From contig CAWZYM010000010.1 of the NCBI GenBank assembly GCA_963966185.1, forward strand, positions 714,501 to 778,500: a stretch of DNA of 64,000 bases, in the 5' to 3' direction. Source of the DNA: Rhabditoides inermis (lineage: Eukaryota; Nematoda; Chromadorea; Rhabditida; Rhabditidae). Shown piece after piece: positions 58,536-64,000 of the stretch (the first letter of the stretch is position 1; every line of letters starts with the position of its first letter). Made by a program: the position numbers and the translations under genes. The notes under the pieces were generated by a model. The model was not told where the DNA came from, did no database searches, and saw only the letters and a list, made by a program, of their open reading frames with translations.

Positions 58536-59518
58536 TTTCCAAGGAATGACATTCCGAAGTGTTCGGGAGTGTTCTGGGGGCGATTCGAGAGGCGAGTGTT
58601 TCGAAGAGACTGACCGCAACTCTCAAGGCGTGGTCAGTCTCTTCGGAAGCCATTCGGGAGTGTTTCAAAAGCATATCAAGACATTCCGAAGTGTTTCGAG
58701 GGTATTCGAAAGGTTTCGAAGAGACTGTCCGCAACTCCCACCCACCCTTGACGGGCGCCGTGTGGTGTGCGACGCGTGCCAGCATCGCGCCCGTATCGTA
58801 CCGCACGAATGTCATCGCTCCCGTCTCGTCTCCCAGCAGCAGGTCGACCACTGCCGCGCCGCCGCGCTCACCCGCCAGATACATGTCCATACAGCGAACC
58901 TGAAACCTATCATATAGCAAATCTCTATATCCTATAGCATAAAACAATCAAGAGCTTCACACGCGTTGACAAAACAATGAAACCACATGCCACAATCACA
59001 CCACCCGATCCCAAAAAGGCCGAATAAGTATCACCCCACCCACCTTGTCGACACACTGCACCCTGTGCCACCGCAGCCTATCGTCGTCGTGGCTGGCTCG
59101 CCACACTCGTCCCCCCTCCGAGTCGACCAGGGCGGGCGCGCCCGAGTCGCGCGCGTGAGAGACGCCAGATACACCCGCGGGCAGCGGGTACGAGACGAAC
59201 ACCTCGTCGCGCAGGATGATGCTGCAAGGAGGCAACTTTTACAGAACGTACGAGATATTGAGTGTCCCTATTTCATCCCTGTGTCCTGTTTCATGTCACA
59301 TAACCTATAAACCTCGTCGCGCAGGATGATGCTGCAAGAGGCAACTTCGTATCTATATTCATATCTATAAAAGATATATAAGACATATCTATATTATCTG
59401 TTAAAAAGTACTTGCGTAAAGATATTAAGTTTGTATTCACCCAATTCAACAAAAGCGCATGCATAAAACGTTTACAAATACTAACACAAACCTGCGCCTC
59501 TCCCCCCCCCTCTCTCTC

Positions 59519-59549
<31 letters not shown>

Positions 59550-60508
59550 AATATGGACGTATGACGTTATTCATTTGTATTGTTATATTTCATCTGTTAG
59601 TGTCCACTGTCCGTAATGCGCAGGTTTGTGTTAGTATTTGTAAACGTTTTATGCATGCGCTTTTGTTGAATTGGGTCAAGACAAACTTAATATCTTTACG
59701 CAAGTACTTTTTAACAGATAATATATGTGCTTTTGTTGAATTTCATAGAAATTTCTTCTGTTTCTGATTCCCAAGCTCTGTCGTTAATTTCTCTGCGCGC
59801 CCTGCCCGCCTGCCGGGAGAGAGAGCTAGCCAGAGTGAAGGGAACTCAAAACAACGCAAACCCGGCGCGAATTAGACGCTGGCGGCGGCGAGGCGAACTA
59901 CACTCAAAGTGCTAGTTGGAGAACACGCGCAGAAAACGCCGAGAGAGTACGCTTTCGGCAGAGAGTCAGCGTTACCGGACACGACATCCACCCACCCACA
60001 CGCTGGCCTCTCACCTCATGGGTGCGCGAGATCGCTCATAACTTCTTTCGGAGAAAAGATACAAAGATGCCATCAATTAGTGATATGGCCTACGGAACCG
60101 TGCGAATCTAACTAACATAAATTGAATGAGTTCGCATTCCTGCTAACATGATTTTTGGATATCGCTTCTTGAAAATTCTGGCGCGAGCCCTATCCTAAGC
60201 CAAAAGAGAGGGCGCTGCGCGCCCTCTCTAATTCCTATCTATATATCTATAATAGAGCGAACGAGATATTGAGTTATTGAGAGAGAAGTGGTTTCGACCC
60301 GGTGTACCTGTGGCACACTACCAATCCATGTGTACAAACATAAACAGCAAAGTACAGGTAAACTTACTACATGTGCTTCTTTGTGATGGCGATGAGTCGC
60401 TCTCCGATCCTCTCCGAGTGGAGAGACACAATGTCGTCGTCCATCTCCAACAGAATCGCGCTGCCGCCAGTGCCAGAGTACGTGGCTGAAGGAGAGGGGG
60501 TGAGAGAG

Positions 60509-60541
<33 letters not shown>

Positions 60542-62212
60542 AGAGAGAGAGAGAGAAGAGAGAGAGAGAAGAGAGAGAGAAGAGAGAGAGTGAGAGAGAG
60601 AGAGAGGAGAGAGAAGGGAGGAGAGAGGAGAGTGGAGAGAGGAGAGAGGAGAGTGGAGAGTGGAGAGTGGAGAGAGGAGAGTGGAGAGAGAAGAGAGGAG
60701 GGGGAGACTCACCGTCAACAAGCATACATACGAGGAAGCGTGGCCGCGCCGCCTCGACCGTGTAGAGGAAGTGATCTCCATCGGGTGAGAGCACGCAGGC
60801 GAGACGCGGCCGCGCGCACTCTGGCAGAACGCCCGACACTGCAAGTCAACTGAATCGTTACCGCTGAACACGACATCACTAGGCTAACACCGCCTAGAGC
60901 TATAACAATAAACGTATTGTACTTTATAGTGCATACTTTGACATCTGTCCGAGAACCCCATGCTACTCACCAGTGTTCTTTCCGCCTGGCAGTGTGAGTG
61001 TGAATGTCTGGCTGGCGAGTGTGAGGAGCGTCTCCGTCTCGCCGCCCGCCGGCAAGAGCAGACCGCGCGGGGGAGACGACAACACTGTCGCCAGCGGGTA
61101 CGCGATCCGCACCAACTGCAACAAAACCACTCATCCAACCTTGTTCCTCTCATGCACATATAGGATTTGTGCTTATTGGACGTATGAGTGAGGGAAAGGA
61201 AGGACAGTATGCCATTTGTAATGTCACACTCACTCCACTGTGCTTCTTTGGTTGAATGGCTACGTGTGCGTATGTGGGTGTGAGGAGGAGGGCGAGTGAG
61301 AAGAGGCCGGGCGAGTTCCACTGCGGGTGGAGGCGGATGGAAGCGATGCGCGCCCGAGCAGGTACAGACCACAGCTCCAACTCGTGGTGGGACTGCAACA
61401 TCGCGATTCCGTGATTAGTCGTCGCCACGCTAATACCTCTTTTAATCTAGTTCCACTCTTTCACCGTTGTCATACTCTCGTCAGTGATGTGAAGTATAGC
61501 CTGCGCCAGAGCGATAGTTTTCGATCTACCTCGCTTGCAGTTCGAAACACGGTACCATAACCGTCTGCCTCTCTTGTTTTGCGCGCTATTGCTGAGAACT
61601 GACTCTCCGTCTTTCTCTGATCTACCCCACCGCGCGCAACTTATTGCGAGCACAGAACTATACGCATTCTTGCATGGTCTCCCCACCTTCTTCTTGACAT
61701 GCGCCGCCAGGACCAGGTCTGCGTTGGTCGTCACAGTGTGCATGTGGAAAGAGAGCGCGCGCCGCTCCACGCCCTCCTCCCGCTCCCACAGCTCGAACGA
61801 GCAACAGCTCTCGCCGCGCAGCGTCCGCCCCGCGTCCCACTGACAAATATATAATATCTCTCTCTGCATCTCTCTCTCCCTCCCTCTCTCTATCTCTCTC
61901 TCTCTCAATCAATCTCTCCCTGTCACCTCCAGCTTGTCCATAGAAGACTGCGTCACCACACCGCCCTCGGATACCAGCGAGACCACCTAAAACAGATCGA
62001 TTCTCTTTCTCTCCCTCTCCGAACCCACGTTCTTTCCATTCAGATGCAAGTCGACCGAGGGTGGGAGGGGCGACGATTCGGGCAGGAGGGTCATCTGGTA
62101 GTTGGCGGTGAGGTCCGAGCGACACCGAACCAGGGTGCCGTTCGAATACAAGATAGCCACGTACGACATGGTGCCGCGACGGAGACGAGACGCCTTCTGG
62201 AAGGGGAGGAAA

Positions 62213-62255
<43 letters not shown>

Positions 62256-63719
62256 GAGAGATAGAGATGAGAGAGAGATAGAGAGAGAGAGACGTACCTG
62301 AAGCTTGCATTTGGGCATCTCTCCGGGCTGTCCGAGCGGGAATCGCTTGCCCCGATTCTGTCCGTTCCACAAATCGCCCTCGATACAGTGCATCAACTGA
62401 AACAACAATCACTCAATTCATCTGTGAATTAATCGATAAATCGATACCCTTACCAGATCATAGTTGTCGTCCTGTATGAGCAGGTCCTTTCCCAGGGGAT
62501 AGATGGAGCGAGCTTTCCTGGGCGAACTCTCTGGGTAGAGGTCGATGGGGAGGAGATTCAGAACGGACAGCTCGTGGTAGTCTGAAAATAGTCATTCTTT
62601 CGGTTTGAAGGGAAAAAAGTGTCTCACCCTTGGCGCGGAAACATATGTTCTCGCCGCGGCGACGCAGCACGTAGCCGAATCGCGTCGACCAAGCCTGCGA
62701 GTTATCTCTCTCTCTCTTTCTCCTCCCCCCTCTCTCTCCCCCCTTTCCTCTCCCACCTCAATCTCGTCCACCGCATGGGGAACCGTGTAGAATGGGAACT
62801 GCATCGCGTCACAGCGGAATGTCTTTGAGGCGTTCGAGTGCGTGATCAACTTCCTGCAAGAATGTCATCTCTGCGCGAGAACCTCTCCAATCTCCAATAG
62901 TCGTGTCGATGAAAATATCGTAATTCATCCAGTTCTTCACTTCAAATCATCTCTCACTCAGTTGTAAAACATTCGTAAAGAGTGACATTCATATGCAGTG
63001 GTCTTTCTTCCTCTCACCTGTCCTTGTGCGATAGCGCAATCACCCGGTCCTCGCTGTCAAAGCACAGCCAATCGCACGCCGACACCTTGGACTGAAACGA
63101 ACTGTAGTCGTGGCACGCAAAAGTTCAGAATCAAATGAAATGTTCAGCCGATGTACTAAGAAAATCATCAGAAAAAAACATTTCATCAACAATGGCTAAA
63201 TCAAACCGCGAAAAATAGTATGCGTGCAAACTCAATCAACACAGTGACACACACACACCTGGATGTGGAGCTTTCTGACGGGTTGGAAGTCGGTCGAAGT
63301 GTGCTTGCGAGATTCGATCAGCTCGATCGTCGCGCATCGCGCCTCCATCAGCACAAGACGTCCCGACTCGCACCCGACCACCTTCAAGTCGAGCACATTT
63401 TAAAAAGTTGGTGGTCGTCACTCCACCGTGACTAGCGGTACATCATTAACCGCCGAGAGGATTGAACCCGGGATCTTCCGCTTGATAGCTGCGCGCACAT
63501 CCACTGCGCTAGCCACCCCCCTTTTTTGTTTGCACTTCTGCATTTGGACAGAGAGTCACTATCTATTCGGACCAGAGTTGTCAATCGAGTAGTACATTGA
63601 AACAGCAACATACCAGTCTGTCCAGGCCGAGTAGCAGGAGAGCCGTGATGCGCTCGCCAGTGAAAGAGGCGAGGGTGAGCGCGCCGTGCGGGTGCGACAG
63701 GGGAACGATCTGAACACCA

Positions 63720-63760
<41 letters not shown>

Positions 63761-63923
63761 GTTTCACAACAACATGATATGCGACAACAGTGAATACAAC
63801 CCTCTCTTCTCTCTCTCCCTCCCCCTCTCTCTCTCCCTCTCTCTCTCTCTCGCACACCTTATCCGGATGCGGTTCCGTGTCGACCGCATCCTCGGATAGA
63901 TCTCGCACGATCGGCTGACACAT
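53476..63923 (-). CDS. Unrecognised large protein, possibly beta-propeller
   Basis: About 20 exons with consistent phase: 63860-63923, 63613-63711, 63260-63383, 63018-63093, 62757-62855, 62628-62697, 62455-62580, 62297-62399, 62026-62196, 61926-61988, 61687-61840, 61258-61394, 60972-61118, 60712-60839, 60371-60487, 59044-59222, 58746-58902, 58372-58452, 58214-58296, 53476-53623 (limits approximate). The chain (about 760 residues) has many beta-strand-like stretches with short turns (VVGCESGRLVLMEA, VAILYSNGTLVRCRSDL, LACVLSPDGDHFLYTVE, GAMTFVRYDTGAML), suggesting a WD40-like propeller, but I do not recognise the family. The C-terminus reads SGWAPMWLRGVTPSGG and ends DKEKWWRMK. The start (MCQPIVRDLSE) is the first ATG available but an upstream exon outside the window is possible. 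The last intron is 4.6 kb because it holds a retrotransposon. Confidence 0.6.
53723..53880 (+). repeat. 18-bp tandem repeat, nine copies
   Basis: Nine head-to-tail copies of GCGCCCTCTGACCCACTC (the first lacks one C). The array ends about 60 bp upstream of the retrotransposon ORF1. It may be the 5'UTR of that element, where some non-LTR elements carry repeated promoter monomers. Confidence 0.9.
53942..54820 (+). CDS. Retrotransposon ORF1 protein
   Basis: 292 residues. The middle part (YRVLDVYRIGSGQTRTTKVV, then DKVRGIFIRKSLPEEQLKRD and RELRKKCKETRERTKQDYVV) resembles the RNA-binding ORF1 domain of CR1/L2-type elements, with the typical basic helix before a final strand VVYAGQVVLRND. The N- and C-termini are Pro/Ser-rich and low in complexity. 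Intact frame. It presumably coats element RNA. Confidence 0.7.
   Translation: MSPPVVVPHPPPKRALTSPDVEDRTEVEDLRCAIDSMIDKEDIPLYARRVLQTCSVVLSRLAAPGIDCDTARAIAREEVNANNRSHCAVILGLHESKFQQPQDRVNDDHHRVTTIANILGVEYRVLDVYRIGSGQTRTTKVVFSGSRGASAFVAAYQKNRDKVRGIFIRKSLPEEQLKRDRELRKKCKETRERTKQDYVVYAGQVVLRNDIPSLRATLPRPGQSGTSHPPHTPRPFAAASRRLPSFSSASVSAFPPLPAVPTASSQPGPSPMETGGGDVQMQGEQQSDQVFH
54845..57626 (+). pseudogene. Retrotransposon ORF2, endonuclease plus reverse transcriptase, frameshifted
   Basis: An APE-type endonuclease comes first (FNARSI start, PDILVITETFLD, FVILSGDFNID, SSDHNSLKA), in frame from about 54884 to 55606. The reverse transcriptase is in another frame, 55500-57626, with SSYRPIAICCTPSKILE, VVYFDFRKAFDRVS, PSGVPQGSVLGPVLFLIY and the catalytic FADDIKIY. 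The switch between frames lies in 55500-55606. A second break is at an A-run near 54876-54882, directly after the FNARSI block. No RNase H region is apparent. Breaks indicate a dead copy unless they are sequencing errors. Confidence 0.85.
58540..58740. mobile_element. Family C inverted-repeat elements, tandem pair
   Basis: Contains TTTCGAAGAGACTGACCGCAACT at 58598-58620, then GTGGTCAGTCTCTTCGGAAG at 58630-58649, and TTTCGAAGAGACTGTCCGCAAC at 58714-58735, with repeated ATTCCGAAGTGTT. It looks like two copies of the same element side by side. The right end abuts the exon at 58746. Confidence 0.6.
59391..59724. repeat. Long palindrome, 107-bp arms
   Basis: Arms 59391-59497 and 59618-59724 are inverted repeats with about two mismatches (the TATTCACC / TCTTGACC position). 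The 120-bp loop has a C-tract and (CT)n. The arms contain GTACTTGCGTAAAGATATT and AAAGCGCATGCATAAAACG. In the intron between exons 59222 and 60487. It has no coding potential; it may be a foldback transposon. Confidence 0.9.
61513..61668 (+). repeat. Dispersed repeat, copy 2 of family B
   Basis: Matches 10340-10494 over about 150 bp, including ACCATAACCGTCTGCCTC and GATCTACCCCACCGCGCG. Lies between exons 61394 and 61687 of the unrecognised gene. Confidence 0.7.
63452..63517 (-). repeat. tRNA-like sequence, probable SINE head or tRNA pseudogene
   Basis: On the - strand GGTGGCTAGCGCAGTGGATG carries a box A-like TAGCGCAGTGG, and GGGTTCAATCC is box B-like, at tRNA spacing. The T stem and anticodon stem do not pair well, so it is unlikely to be a working tRNA. 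It lies in an intron. Confidence 0.6.
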
Positions 63924-63962
63924 GTGCACGCTCGCTAAACGGCAATACCTTCGAAACTAAAG

Positions 63963-64000
63963 GTGTGACCAGTCTCTTCGAAACAGCCCCTTCAAAACGC
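63963..64000. mobile_element. Family C element, left end at window edge
   Basis: GTGTGACCAGTCTCTTCGAAAC then AGCCCCTTCAAAACGC is the conserved family C end, also seen at 27411-27450 (GTGGTCAGTCTCTTCGAAAC). The remainder is outside the window. Confidence 0.5.

Noticed and set aside
63452..63517. Second functional tRNA gene
   Set aside because: Box-like motifs exist but T and anticodon stems do not pair.

Overview
This window is nuclear DNA from a multicellular animal, most likely an invertebrate with a compact genome. The evidence is genes split into many small exons with canonical GT..AG introns (often 60-300 bp), AATAAA poly(A) signals, animal-type proteins (flightless-1, CLASP, RAD9, RECQL5, SRSF1, SEH1, a Ly6-fold protein) and DDE and non-LTR transposons. 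I cannot place the phylum. Introns carry many (CT)n/(GA)n tracts on either strand. These create most of the long spurious reading frames.

Layout: 10-216 (+) end of an unrecognised gene; 622-9580 (-) flightless-1; 10234-12463 (+) NNMT/PNMT/INMT-type methyltransferase; 12729-14247 (+) Ly6-domain membrane protein; 14471-18304 (-) 4-hydroxyphenylpyruvate dioxygenase, with a hexamer satellite filling one intron; 19098-24587 (-) RECQL5 helicase; 25115-26188 (-) SRSF1; 26645-29058 (+) RAD9; 29603-41333 (-) CLASP; 41786-44997 a PIF/Harbinger transposon with transposase and MADF genes; 45592-47938 (+) SEH1; 48795-52888 (+) phosphoglucomutase-2 with an antisense intronic tRNA-Thr(AGT); 53476-63923 (-) an unrecognised, possibly beta-propeller gene whose last large intron hosts a degenerate non-LTR retrotransposon.

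The genes do not form a pathway; this is ordinary animal housekeeping synteny. Intergenic spaces are short. Head-to-head pairs (flightless-1/methyltransferase, SRSF1/RAD9, CLASP/SEH1) may share promoters. Two tail-to-tail pairs share overlapping poly(A) signals.

The most unusual signals are: repeated local duplication of exon edges together with working-looking splice sites; an empty-site duplicate that proves the Harbinger insertion; a likely autoregulatory 3'UTR intron in SRSF1; a 107-bp-arm palindrome; a tRNA gene with genomically encoded CCA; a SUMO-binding-like N-terminus on RECQL5; and several small inverted-repeat element families.
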